A DNA stretch of 64,000 bases, from the NCBI GenBank assembly GCA_036346225.1, contig JARFIW010001480.1:8339001-8403000 (forward strand), read 5' to 3'. Of this stretch, positions 10,849-22,590 are shown one piece after another. Position 1 is the stretch's first letter, and each line of letters begins with the position of its first letter. The position numbers were made by a program, and so were the translations under genes. The notes under the pieces are model-generated. The model was not told where the DNA came from, ran no database searches, and worked only from the letters and a program-made list of their open reading frames with translations. This DNA is from Platerodrilus igneus. Its lineage: Eukaryota; Arthropoda; Insecta; Coleoptera; Lycidae.

Positions 10849-12519
10849 CATAGTTAACAATTACCTCATAATTTATCTTAATAGAAGAAAACGTAATCCT
10901 GAAACTATTATGCTGAAAATAAAACTGTAGATAATGAAGAACAAAAAGTATTTATTGTTATGAAAGTGTGTCTATAGTATACTAATAATAATAATCAAAA
11001 TTAAGTGTTATCTTGTTTCATTTAAAACAAGTAATATTAATGTGAATGAAGTGTTGTTGCCTATTGTGTTGTTTGGTTGTGTGAAGCATTAGCGTTCTGA
11101 AACAAAAAAAAACAAAACTTGAGGATCTTCTAAAGGAATACTTTACAGCAGTTCAAAAACACATTTCAATTCAATAATTTACTTAGAGACGCAATAAATA
11201 TCTTACATTATTGAAAAATCAATTGACTTCAGTTATTATGAGTATTTACGAGTACAATTTAAGCATTTTGTTTTTATCTGCAATAAAGATTTGTTTCACA
11301 GCAATAAATATTTTGATAAAGACAAAACCCTTAAATGATATATTTGGCGTTAATATAATTTATGCGTATACTATTCTATAATACTTGTAAGGATTTAAAT
11401 TAATATTCGTAATATATATACATATAGGTCAGAAAAATACAGATACTTTTAAACGTGTACTTGCATGTAATGTAAGTATGTCATTGGTAATGATGTGTTT
11501 TTGAACGTGTAAGCAATGTATACATTTTTTTCCTACAAAGTAAGCCTGTCACTTTGTATTAAAAAAATAAGCGTTGGAGTTAGGTGTGACGGAGACAAGA
11601 CTAGCATCACTAGAGGCACAGATAATTGACTCAAAACTAATGTTTATTACAACAATTATCATGGCGAGGCGCCAAAATGATTACAACATTGATTTTACTA
11701 TGAATCAACTACAAAAACAATGCAGCAATTTAGAATTACACGAAATCCTAAATTAGTGCAATTCAAAACACAAACATAATCTCTACAATCTAGCTACAAG
11801 GTATGTTTTACAATAATACTAATAGATATCATCATCTAAACTAGTAGTGTCTTTTATCGTTACCAAGTGGTTAAACCACACAACCAAGTGCTACTATTTA
11901 TTATTGCACCTACGGTTGTTATTATAGACATCAAATTTATGAAGCAATGTCTTTTATTAAGTTAAAATTTGTGTGGGAAGACTTCAAATAAAAAATATAG
12001 AAAATATATTGAGATTCGATAGACGTCAATATATTATGATATGTCTGAAAAAATATGTGTCAAATTGCTTTTCGATTCATTAGTCAATAATTGCCTTCCC
12101 AAGAAATTTTAATTAATAAATCTCAAGAAGGTAACATAAAAATAAACAAAAATTGTAAAATGCAACTATACTAACCTTTTGAAACATTCACCGAAAAGAT
12201 GCATTTTCAGGAATACCTAACCTAAACAAGTAAACTACATCGTTGCAACAACATTAACATCACTCAAGATATGTGTTTATAATTAACTTATTGTTATCCA
12301 AAGTTATCGAATCGTAAGAATTTGTCAAAATTACTATAAAAAATAACTTCGATAACTTGTTTCTTATACAACTTGAATACCGAAAAAAAAAATTAAAACT
12401 GCCTTCTTAAAGCTACACAGATAACACAATTCTTCAAAACTGAAACTATAAATTAAGTACTTAATTAAAAATAGCATAACCTTATGATATAGGTATGGAT
12501 TTTTAAGGATATGTTTGGT

Positions 12520-12550
<31 letters not shown>

Positions 12551-12591
12551 GATAATTAAAAAAAATGGAGACGAAAAATGGAAAGAAAAGA
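10849..12591 (-). other. Downstream of the sm stop codon: likely 3' UTR then intergenic
   Basis: Reading on the minus strand, this follows the sm stop. It starts with a (TAA)n/(TTA)n run at 12522-12551, then AT-rich sequence with several possible AATAAA signals (for example plus tttatt at 11897-11902). The cleavage site cannot be chosen by eye. No other gene seen. Confidence 0.35.
12522..12551 (+). repeat. (TAA)n microsatellite in the probable sm 3' UTR
   Basis: About ten TAA units lie some 40 bases downstream of the sm stop codon (minus strand), so they are probably transcribed in the 3' UTR. Confidence 0.85.
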
Positions 12592-12725
12592 TTATTGTTG
12601 TGATTCCAAATCCATACGGCGATCATCAGAACCATTTGTTGCAGTATTGTTAGGGTCTCCATCACGAATCGTCATAGTACGAGATGATGAAAAGCACAAC
12701 TTCATTATAAATGGAAACTTTGCAA
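12592..12725 (-). CDS. sm: hnRNP L / smooth homologue, terminal coding exon
   Basis: The exon follows an acceptor (TTTAACAG, AG at 12727-12726) and encodes AKFPFIMKLCFSSSRTM, a signature of the last RRM of insect smooth / hnRNP L, then a short polar tail ending ESQQ and TAA at 12594-12592. Its two leading bases complete the codon left by the 19607-19400 exon (phase 1), which supports joining them. The protein is an RNA-binding splicing regulator that binds CA-rich RNA in the nucleus (family knowledge). The minus frame stays open upstream to 12819, but that extra part is intron. Confidence 0.9.
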
Positions 12726-13179
12726 CTGTTAAACAAAAACTATGTATTAAATGCATGAAAAGTAGAGCCAATAGAGTAAATTTTAAAAATAGCGAGTAGT
12801 AGTAGTATAGTTCAAGCAATCTGAAATCCGATTTACCTCACAGGTGTGATTAACATAAACCAATATTTTTGTCCTTTGTAACGTTCGGTTTAATTCAACG
12901 TTTAGTATTATATAGTTCACTTTAGCAAGCATATTAAACATGCTGATTTGTGATAAGGGACAGTCAAGTAAACTGTACACTTTTTCAAAATTGCGAGGAA
13001 GGCTAGAAAGTGACAGGGGAGAATTGTCAAATTTTAAAAAGTGTCGAGTCGCGTTTTACGTTTGGGTGTGTTTTAATTAATCTTTTTGCAGGTCCACTCT
13101 AACAACCGATTTTATATACCGTTATTATTATACCTATAAGATACCAATTCATAGTGGGAGTTTATTTGGATGAAAGAAA

Positions 13180-14450
13180 AGTGACCTCAGATTACATTTG
13201 CCGTACGCTGTAATTAACCAATTTAGTTGGGAACCTTATGCATTAACACACACCTATGGTAAAGTTAGTTGGGAGGTTGTATTATCCCGACACCCACTCT
13301 CCTCACTGTGTCTATAGTGACCTGATTCACCCCACAAACCCTTCAAGGTAAGTGTTGCACTGTAGTAGTTACCGAGTGACCAAACTAGTTCGCACGCTGG
13401 TATTGGGATATTTTACCCTGAACTATAGAATGTTCTTTTGCATCTACCATCAGTAAAGCTAAAAGTAAATAGTGTATTTTGCCCCGTATTTACCCTACTT
13501 TCACTGTAGTCAACCGTAAAACAGAAAGCCGCTTGTGTGCGCATTGTATATCTATTAGTCCGTAAAATTTTAAGCTGCGATACTGTTCCAAATTGTACAA
13601 CTTGTTTCGTAACATAAGACTGTACCAGTTGTAGCGCCAAATAGTTCAAGTAGACTTACGTCTACCGTCCACATTGTTACCGGAGGTTTGCATGCACCCG
13701 GTGTAACACGCGTGATATTTCGGGCTATAGTCTACACTCTTTTGGTCGTCAAACCTAAGAACCCGTACTGCCGTGAGGCCCAGGTGCATTCAACCCTTAC
13801 CCCACCATAGAAATAATTGTACTCACAAGTATATCTTTGGTAGCCCTGGCCAGTGCAAACTTCCACCTAGTTGTTACTTTTGGTTAGTTATCATAATTAA
13901 TTTGATCGTAGCTGTGGCGTAGTCAATATACGCCGTACCTACATTTGCTTATATACACCTTTGTTTATGTTACTTACTGTGCTTAATTAATGTGTTCTTT
14001 TCAGCCATGTGTTTGTAAATAGAGTTAAGAGTTATAATCCAGGTGCATTATTCTATTGTAGTAATTTGCGTGAGTAGGGTGAATCAGTACATTCTACACC
14101 GTGAGTTTTTCCTTATTTTCATATTGTCTTATTATAACAAGTGCAGGGGCGTTTGCTCGACCAGTAACGAGATCCCCGAATATATCTAACACAGTGAAAT
14201 TACTGGTGGTGCCCACCCAATTTTGCCGTCACTCCCGATTTTTGGCCTACTACCAAGTTGACGCCCCACTATAATTGTCATCTTAGGGCGTTTAGCAATC
14301 CCGACCTACGACATACCCACCCCTCACCGGCTAGAGCTAGGCCGCGCACGGATTCCGATCCGTCCCTTGGTGTCGTAGTGCTGAATTGGCCCGTAACACC
14401 TTTTCTATCTTCAACAAATTTCACGTATAAAGTTGGTCAAAAATTCAACG
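13180..14450. repeat. GC-richer unassigned block, possible LTR-element remnant
   Basis: About 1.3 kb with more G+C and CG words than its flanks, and a sharp return to AT-rich sequence after ~14450. A segment near 14190-14215 (gaaattactggtggtgccca) resembles an LTR end followed by a primer-binding-site-like stretch, and a Pro/Arg-rich frame (14258-14485) follows, but I cannot match either to a known family. Confidence 0.25.
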
Positions 14451-15049
14451 TTGTCAACTACTCTAACAAATTAGTGTTCAATTAAAATAGGGATATTTAA
14501 ATCGATGTTTTATTTTTTCATGTACAGTAATTGAACAATACACTAAAATATGTACATATTAGTACCGATCTTAAATCAACTAATTATATGCCTGGAGCTT
14601 TGTTCAAAAAAGCATCACTATTAATCAAAATCAATAAAAGAAAATTGGGTAAACATGAAACATTGAAAATGATTGATCGATTTATTATGTGCTTGTCTCA
14701 ACCCTAGTAAAAATAAGTTATGTTGTTTTGCTTTGTCTGGTGCTGTTCTTGTTAGTGTTGGCCATATTTCCCTACTACGTTTCATTTGAATTACAAAGTT
14801 CTTTTCAGAACTAATATTAGTATTATTATTGTTTGTGATAATGTCGGGTTGTCATTTGGGTTCTACACGAAAGCAACCTGTCGCTAACCTAATTAAGTTC
14901 TTTGAACAAGAATGTGAGAACAGTGAACCGTTTATAGCGGTGGCTGTAGTACAAGAATTGATTATTCACTTCACAACTGAATTCCTAATTATATTGTCTT
15001 TTTTGTAGGGGGTGGCAGCTACTTTAAAATTAATGTTTCGACAGTTAGT

Positions 15050-16357
15050 TCATTGTCGCAAGCAATGAAAACGAATAAACCCTTTATGCCTGATATGAAA
15101 AAAGTTCGCACAAAACCTGTCACTGAAGTGGATAATTAAACAGCATCTGCAGTTCGAAATGTAATTTACAGAATGTATGAGAATCGTACGCGAATATTGT
15201 GTTATAAAAATCACTATGTTAGATATCAAAGTACTTGATTTCAGATGAAAATATTTCAATGTTTACTCTGTGGCATAAGTTGAGGGATGTTGATCTCTTT
15301 AATGGTTGTAAAAGATATGTAAGTACACTTTTACACAACATCGGATTCACATGGAAGAAAGATAATCCACTGATAGATGGAGATGCCTGATGATGTTCTT
15401 AAAAGAGTGTAATTCCCAAAATCGTATATGCAAATTAAGGAAACAAATACATATCAATTTTTTTATATAGATAAATATTTCAAAATGGTACTGTAAGTCG
15501 TTCGTGGCAAGATGACAATTTGAAAACCATAAAAAACACTAAAGTTGATGGAAAAATGTTTATTGCTTATACTTTGTTAATGGTAAAAACTAATTTTATT
15601 TTGTAGATATATAGTATTGCATGCAGGTAACAAAAATGGGTTCATTGACAAATGTCAGTTGGTGCTTTCATCATCTACAAAAGCTAGTGACTACCATGGG
15701 GAAATAAATGAAACGAATTTTCTCTGCTGGTTCGAAAACCAATTGTTGAAGAAGTTGGAAGAACTGTCCGTAATTATTTTAGATAACACATCTTACCGCA
15801 GTACAACCGTACATATGATTCCAAATAGAAGCTAGAAAAAGAAGAACATTGCGGACTGGCTTCAAGAACGTAGAATTCCATATGATGGCAATTCATTCAA
15901 GGTTGAACTACTTAAAATAGTTAAATCGTAAGTAAGAAACAGCGTGAAGTAGAAAAGTAATGTGTGTTAATTTTCAGAAATAAGCCCACAAAAAGTATAT
16001 ATGGTGGATCATTGGACAGAACGCTGTAGCCATAAAGTATTAAGTTTGTGCCCTTATCGCTGTCATTTTAATGCTATAAAAAATATTTGGGGTATTGCTA
16101 AAATCTATTATAATTGCCACATTGGCAAGGACGGCAAATCGATAGAAAATTGTTTATCTATGTGGCACGAAGTATTATCAATGGTAACACCACAAATTTG
16201 GAATAATGCTGTAGTCCATCGTCACAAATTAGTTATTGAATATTGGGGTAAAAAAGTAAAATATGATACTGGAGACGTTGCACCTCTCGTAATTAACGTT
16301 GGTGATGTTAACAGTGGAGACCCAAATATCGATTGGGACTCTGAAGATATTGCTTAA
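15050..16357 (+). pseudogene. Tc1/mariner (IS630)-type transposase-domain gene, decayed
   Basis: Plus-strand pieces resemble the DDE_3-type transposases common in insects. An N-terminal helix-turn-helix-like part (about 15100-15360) has TASAVRNVIYRMYEN. RSWQDDN follows near 15505, then LHAGNKNGFI (15617 on), SVIILDNTSY (second catalytic Asp, near 15780), IADWLQERRIPYDGNSFK, and after a probable 50-bp intron (15928-15977, GTAAGT..TTTTCAG) YMVDHWTERCSHKVLSLCPY and NAIKNIW. Family members have a catalytic Glu in NPIELxW; here it is Lys (NAIKNIW). That substitution and the stops before 15617 and at 15833 indicate a dead copy. The C-terminal 118 codons (16001-16357) are intact. No terminal inverted repeats were seen. 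It lies antisense in an sm intron. Confidence 0.8.
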
Positions 16358-17429
16358 ATGTTTCATGTATTCCATATTGTAATACATGTCCTTTACTATT
16401 AATATCTGACTAATAAAATATACATGTTGTTTTGATAAGTGTATTTCTAATGATGTATATAATTGATGATGTAATTGAAAGGTGCCATAATAGGGAGAGA
16501 AAAGTTATTCTAAAATCAGAAATATCAAACTCTTGATTTAAGAACATTTAAATTCAAGTTTATTGTTCTTGATCGGTAACATTTGCGCAGAGTTTTTTTA
16601 CATAAAAAATTTGTAACATTTAGGTTAAGTAATCCTAAGCATTTTTTTTAAATTTTGCTCTGTGTAAGTTCTTCGATATAGTCTTGAAAATTTCCACACA
16701 TACATATTTTAAATGTAATGAACTTGTCAGACTCGCTTAACCTGAAATAATAAAATACTTATCCATTGTTGTTTACAAATGTTAAGACATGAAATATAAT
16801 TAAACATTTATTGATTGTATGTGAAGTTGATGCATTGTTAACAAATAATATGAACAAAAATACTTGTGATGAGCAATAACTTGTGATATTGTAAGACAAG
16901 AAACAAAATGGTCTTCTCATATCGAGTTTTATTTTAAAATAAAACAATTCATTGTTGTCGTTAAATACACAAATTAAAGTAGTTATTTCCATTCCACTAA
17001 TTTGCATTTACTATAAAAGTATTCTTGTAACATTAACCAAGTCGAGATTTTCACAAAATTCTACACATTGTCCCCATATATTGATGCTATTGTATTTGTT
17101 CTAGAATTTGGAGTGTCTTTTACAATACTTTCTGTAATTTCATATTTTTTGCATAATTTTAATATATATGAGTTTGTTTATCTATATAAACAACTATTTT
17201 GCATAATTAAACTCATTGTAAACAACTTTTCTGGCTTTACTGTCCCTAACACTCCGCCTGATCCCGATGTGGCCATTGTGCAATAGCACCGTTAAAAATT
17301 AAACGTTTTCGTTTTTAAATGCAAGTGGTAATGATAATATTACTTCTTTAATAAATAATTTGTAATGTCTACTTTCGTGTGATATTATAACACAGTTTGA
17401 AACACGAAAACTTTTTATTAACCAATCAT

Positions 17430-17835
17430 ATCTGTTCAGCACGGGGGGTATTATAAATTTGTATATCGACTTACCTCCGCGGTTTTTTGTTGTTCTAAGC
17501 TGCAGTTCCTTACTCTTCAGCTAAGTGGACTGTATTCTAGATTATAGTACGTGTTACTTTGCACTTGCACTGTGTTTTTTAGGGGTTTATCAAATTAATT
17601 CGGCAGCACTATGGACAAACTCACGTTACCGAACGAAGAACCGACTGTTCTGCTTCGATATCGATCAGAGAGTGTTTGTTCACTACCCCCTTTTCAACTT
17701 ATTTACACATGCACAAGGAATTTTTACGACAGGATATAAGGGAATAAGGGCTGACAGTTTTACTATTTGATTTACAACTACAAATTTAAAATAACTTAAA
17801 ATTAACCATGGGAAGGGACAAAGAGACCAACAATA
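17430..17835 (+). repeat. Dispersed repeat family R, copy a (both halves)
   Basis: The left part (about 17440-17620: acttacctccgcgg, agtggactgta, ttaggggtttatca, gcagcactat) recurs at 53560-53720. The right part (about 17620-17830: ttaccgaacgaa, ttttcaactta, acgacaggatata, tttactatttgatttaca) recurs at 60525-60730. A TATA-like stretch precedes it at ~17451. This could be an LTR or untranslated region of an element not otherwise visible. The frame at 17525-17770 has no recognisable domain. Confidence 0.7.
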
Positions 17836-19154
17836 TCACTCTGAATAATTCTAATAAAAATTGATTATATTATGTAACTGCTAATTGTGCCTGTAGTCAC
17901 AACATTTTAATCTTTTCATAGTGGCAATGATGCTTCTGCATGACATCATAAATATTGATGATGCACATCGAATTTTAAATTGCTTGAACTATAGTAGTAG
18001 TTTTCTCAATTTTTTCATTCAATTTCATTAATTTTATTATCTACAGATATAAACAAACATCTTGAGCTTGTCAAGATGTTTCAACATAATTAGATACTGT
18101 GTTAATTCAAATTCATATATACCGCTTTATAATTTTACCTATTACAAATTACTAATTGACCATATTTATTATATAGCTAATCCATGACTAATTTAAACTC
18201 AACTTCACTATTTAGTTCCCACTATTTGCTAGTATTTTGACTGATATATTATTATTATTTACAATCACATTGTTAACCAATAGTTACAATAGTAGTAGAG
18301 GTAAAAATGGGAGGGCTGAAATAACAGTAACTAAACCTATTGACCATTTTTACTAATCCAGACAGCAAATAGTAAATTATCATCTAATATTTGAATAAAG
18401 TCACTATGCACACATTCAACCAAAAACGTTAATATTGTATGTATTTTAAAAAGAATTCTATTAATGTTCCTTTTGTACTAATTTCAACGATAAAGAGAGA
18501 TTCGCCAGGGGCAACCTCTAAAGCAGAAATACTAGATACCAAAGTATTACGAATTTAGCCCAGCATGCATTAAAGCAATGTCGCTTGTTTATGAGAAACA
18601 TGATGTTCAAAGAAAGCATATTGTAAAATGAATCGAAATGTATCAAACAGTTACTTTGAAGCTGATTATTGTTATCGTTTTTTTTGTTATTTTTATTCTA
18701 CATAGTTTGTAATTGAAAAGAATCAAAATTTGAAAGGCAAAATACATTAAACCATTTAAAAGCTAGTAACTAAACAACAGAGTTAAATAAATTACCCAAC
18801 AATATCTTTTTTGTGTAAAATAGAGTGACCTTACATATTTTCATTTATTTCAACCATAGTACAAGAGACAAAAGTTATGTTTTGATTTAGTGCAGGAATA
18901 AGCTATAACTAGTACAGTCTATGAGCACTGCCAAAGTAAGATTCAAATTAGTACTTCTCATGCCAAAAAACATAAGTGCAAATTTTCGAATTAATCCTAT
19001 CAAAACTTTCATAATTGTTTAGACATGTCAAAATAAATTTTCAACTTTGAACACCATGTATTTCTTAAACCAGCGACATTAGTATAATGCACATTAGGTT
19101 AAAGTGTAATATTTTAGTATCTAGTATCTTATACCGACTGCCCATCTTAAATGA

Positions 19155-20110
19155 AATATCCTGTATAGTAAGGTTTGTGAAATACACCAATTTACAAAGA
19201 TATAAGTTTTAACAGTTATGAAAGGTATTGAACAGTTCCTTTTGCTAAAAATTTACTATCACTATAACTTTTTATTTGAGAATTAATCGGACCGAAAGAT
19301 ATGCCTCGTATAAAAGAATTTTACACTAAGTAGATGTCAAAATTTCATAAATAAGATTTATAGCATTATACTAAGTATTCTGTATATGTTAAATATTACC
19401 TGGACTTTCAATCGCAGCATGATTACATGCCATAACAGCAGCAACAGCTTCACTAATGGAATCAAATTCCAATAAGCCAGAGCTGGAACGTTCAGACTTC
19501 ATAGGGAATAATCTAACACTTTTAGGTGGAACAACATCATACTCCTTGAATACTTGTATCAGTTCTAATTCTGTTACCTGCGGTGGTGTATTGAAAAAAT
19601 GAAGAATCTAAAAACAAGTTAATTTTTAAAATTAGTATATATACAATAAAGTAAGTGCATAGATATACAGGGTGAGTTTTAGTGTGGCAACGGTTGATAA
19701 CTCTGTTATTATAAAAGCTACATAAACTAAATTTGAAGGCATATTACGCATGCCTAAAGGGCACATTTTAAAAATATTTGGAAGCATACAGGGTGTTTTC
19801 ATAATTCTGGGGCATACTAAACTTATATTTTTTTAAATGGAACACCCTATATATTATTACATTTTTGAAAAGCCCATAAAAATAGCTTTAATTTGATATA
19901 AAATTGTATCTGTCTATTCCTTTTAGTTTTTGAGATATTCAATTGTTTTTAGAAAAAATGACCCTGATTAGATACATTGCCACTGCTCTAATACACAACT
20001 TATGTTAATTTTCATAATGCAGAAAATTTTACTATATACCATAGTATATTTGTAAATATCACTCTTTTGAAATTTCTTCACAGTATACAGGGTGTGTCAG
20101 GTTTCGCAAA
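19155..20110. repeat. Cluster of tacagggtg-type repeat termini
   Basis: The motif atacagggtg occurs at about 19667, 19790 and 20089, its inverse acaccctata near 19848, and a weaker form (cctgtatag) near 19160. Sequences next to them are AT-rich with shared words. Such tacagggtgt ends are a common hallmark of abundant short elements in insect genomes. The sm exon 19400-19607 sits inside the cluster. Other single occurrences: ~46093 (inverted) and ~62818. Confidence 0.55.
19400..19607 (-). CDS. sm: hnRNP L / smooth homologue, penultimate exon
   Basis: Acceptor TTTTTAG (AG at 19609-19608), donor GTAATATT from 19399. The 208-base exon reads ILHFFNTPPQVTELELIQVF, then SVRLFPMKSERSSSGLLEF and AVMACNHAAIE. 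This is the start of the last RRM of hnRNP L / smooth; ILHFFNTPP and KSERSSSGLLEF are near-invariant in the family. Phase is 0 at the start (joins ...NRIQPPSK of the 33070-32738 exon) and 1 at the end (joins the 12725 exon). It has no stops. Confidence 0.93.
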
Positions 20111-20889
20111 ATGTAATTTTTAAAACTACAATGGATGATTCATTAAATGTTCTTTCATTTTTGTTAAGCATTTCTTAACTTGCAATGTGAATAGCAAAAC
20201 TGATGTACATAAAATTAAAAAGCACTGAAAATATGTGAAACAAGTAAACGCCACCGTGGCAATTGCAGGTGTGTTGTGGTTTTATAAATTATGCTGCGAA
20301 AACAACAGAATTATTTTCGCTGCGAGTAATATTGGTAGTGATTTTAATGTGCGCCTGTTTTCTTGAGTAGAGAAAATTATCCAATAATTATTGGAGTACT
20401 TAATTGGGAAAGTATGTTAATGTGTAGGTTAGCATGTCAGCAGACATCAGGGGGTTTCTACCAAATATCTGGCCAGCAACGTCATCCAGTCGTCCAGGGG
20501 AATAACTTCATGTATCCATACAGTGTTTGTGTGGTTGGAAATTTACATTACGCGGTAGGTGTTAGAAGTAAGTTTATAATTCATGCATTGGTCATTGTCA
20601 GATTGTATGATATTTATATTTGTGTTGGTTTACTATTTCATTGTTTTATTCTGTTATGAGTAATATATCCACATAGGTAGTCAGTGACGGTTATTAGTAT
20701 ATTTGAGTTAATTTAGAAGTGTTGATTGCCGATGGCAAATCCCTGGTAAATTGCATATGTTGCAAATTTATTAATAGCGTTAATTAACTATTCCGAAAGC
20801 CGCTTCAATCAAGTCACCTGTATTCACTATCGTGAGATTACCGTGTTAAAGAAAAGACATTTCAAAACGTTAGTAAATGTTTTATAAAT

Positions 20890-21270
20890 TCGCCGACCAT
20901 ATCAAGGTGATCGTAATTGTTTGTTCCGAGCAGTTACTTATTCGATATTTAACAGCAATAAAAACCATTGTGACACCCGCTTGCAAGTAGTCGAAAAAAT
21001 AAAAGAAAAGTGGAATTCATTTGCAGTATTTATTATTGGTGATTTGTCTTATAGACTACTATTACCAGTTACTAATGCAGTGGAATATGACAATTTAATG
21101 TCTTTAGTTGGAGAATACACTGGCGATGTAGAATTGCATAGATCAGTTGTTTCCAGAATACTTGTTTAAAATACATAATGACGATCACAATCTCCATTTT
21201 TGAGTATGTAGCTGGCAACATTATTTACAGGCGATATTTGTAGCGGTCATTACAATGTCTTGCCGTCGAA
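20890..21270 (+). pseudogene. OTU-type cysteine protease domain relic
   Basis: The plus strand reads FADHIKGDRNCLFRAVTYSI from about 20892, then RLQVVEKIKEKWNSF, FIIGDLSYR, YDNLMSLVGEYTGDVELH (open to 21169), and in another frame GDICSGHYNVL near 21231-21263. These match the OTU fold: Asp and nucleophile Cys in D-G-N-C-LF-RA (here D-R-N-C), the W and EY..M blocks, and the catalytic His in GHYxVL. So the D/C/H triad is still visible but the frame is broken after 21169 and the Gly of DGNC is Arg. OTU domains remove ubiquitin; in insect genomes they are also carried by transposons, including some Helitron-type elements. No Rep/helicase was found nearby. Carrier unknown. Confidence 0.72.
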
Positions 21271-21469
21271 TTTCGACAGGTTTTATAAATGCTATCGATT
21301 TCAAACAAAGAATGATGAAGTGATCGGTCATTTCCAATAAGTATTAGTAGTGGTTTAAAATGTTATAGAGATTGTAACATTTAGGCTAAAACAGCCGTCG
21401 AATTTCGATGGAGTTTATTGTAGTTATTAATTATTCTGTAAAATTTGGCAAAATGGATATGGAAAAAAG

Positions 21470-22020
21470 CTATTGTAAATCCTATAGCTAAAATTCAGAA
21501 AGACGCATCTCTAACACGTTTAAGACCTTTCACAATTTTGTCCGCACAGTCAACTTATTAAAAAAATTGTTTACAATGTTACCATCATACATTAATGACA
21601 GCAATTTGCCCATCACCCAGTCAGGATTTAGGTTAGGATATAGTATATCGACTGCTCTTAGTATGTTAATGATTTAAGAGTGGTTATAAACAACTTTCAA
21701 ATTTCGCTATTTGTTGCACTTGGTATCAGTAAGGCTTTTGATACTATTCATCATAAACAGTTAATTGCAAAATTACATTATTATGGATATCTTCCAAGTA
21801 CTATAAAATGGTTCTCAAGCTGTCTGTATAACAGGTTACAAGTAGTGAAGGTAGATATCAACTTTCTTGTGAAGTTGTTCTCGAGCAAGGAGTTCCTCAA
21901 GGTAGCATTCAGGAACCGTCCTATTTGCAATTTATAACACAAACTTAGTAACCAATTCTAGCACAGATTGTAGTGCTCATTTTTATGCTGATACTCAATG
22001 CTACATGTCATGTGACACGC
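21470..22020 (+). pseudogene. LINE reverse transcriptase fragment (fingers to YADD)
   Basis: Plus-strand blocks in order: PITQSGFRLGYSISTAL (21608-21660), LGISKAFDTIHHKQLI (motif A with SKAFDTI, 21720-21765), LHYYGY, a disrupted motif B and HFYADTQCYMS (about 21978-22008), where one Asp of YADDT is lost. The order is that of CR1/jockey-like RTs. Upstream and downstream parts are missing. It lies antisense in the big sm intron. Its missing C-terminal half would resemble the fragment at 30790-31376, but they are 9 kb apart and need not be one element. Confidence 0.78.
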
Positions 22021-22122
22021 TAAAAATAAAGTCAAATTAAATTTAATTAAATAAATAACCTAATCCTTTTCACTCATCAAAAGAGCTTTGTTTGAATTGT
22101 TCCTAGAATAGGTTTAAGATCA

Positions 22123-22590
22123 ATGTTTTTACCAAAGGATCTGTTCGATTCGGTGTCAGATAGAATTGATTTAGAAGACCTACTAAAGGAACGGGTTGCT
22201 TCAAATAATTCCACCGTTCAAGAGAAAGCAACTAATTTCTTGAAAGTGCCAAAAATTGCATCGTCTGCTCTGTTGTTTGTACAGAGAAATTATTATGCTG
22301 TAAATGTGTACAGACAATTCATATTCAATGATACAAGATATTTGGCATTGATGAAATAATGAGTAACTTGTGCTTTAACAAAAATACTATGAAAAAGAAA
22401 AATCCTCAAAAGATGTGTTCGAAAATCAAGCTAGAAGTATGAAAACGTTTTTAGGTATAGTCTGTCCAAAAGCTTCCATTGGAATAGAGTTTAGATCTAT
22501 GAAGTTGATGATGGAAAAGGTGATTCACGTTCTGTTCTTGCTGTTATGACAAAAAATCTAAGGAAGTTTCCAATAGATTAGGAATCGTAA
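22123..22590 (+). pseudogene. Unrecognised decayed coding stretch
   Basis: An open frame (22123-22359, 78 codons: FLPKDLFDSV, RIDLEDLLKE, VPKIASSALLFV) is followed in another phase by KSSKDVFENQARSMKTFLG and IVCPKASIGIEFRSMKL (about 22395-22510). Residue use is protein-like rather than AT-random. It ends close to a good donor sequence (GTAAGT, 22588). I do not recognise the family; most likely a transposon-borne gene relic, because RT and OTU relics lie just upstream. Confidence 0.35.

Larger units (their letters stand above)
12726..19399 (-). other. Intron of the sm homologue (about 6.7 kb)
   Basis: Bounded by donor GTAATATT (minus, from 19399) and acceptor ..AACAG (12726). It contains a GC-richer unassigned block (13.2-14.45 kb), a Tc1/mariner-type transposase remnant (15.0-16.4 kb), a dispersed repeat (17.4-17.8 kb) and otherwise AT-rich sequence without features (14.5-15.0, 16.4-17.4, 17.85-19.15 kb). 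Confidence 0.85.

Noticed and set aside
10528..10930. Overlapping His/Thr- or Cys/Val-rich ORFs in the CA repeat
   Set aside because: Low-complexity translation of a microsatellite in several frames.
12592..12819. The full 75-codon minus ORF as an independent small protein
   Set aside because: Only the part downstream of the acceptor at 12726 matches smooth; the rest is hydrophobic intron sequence.
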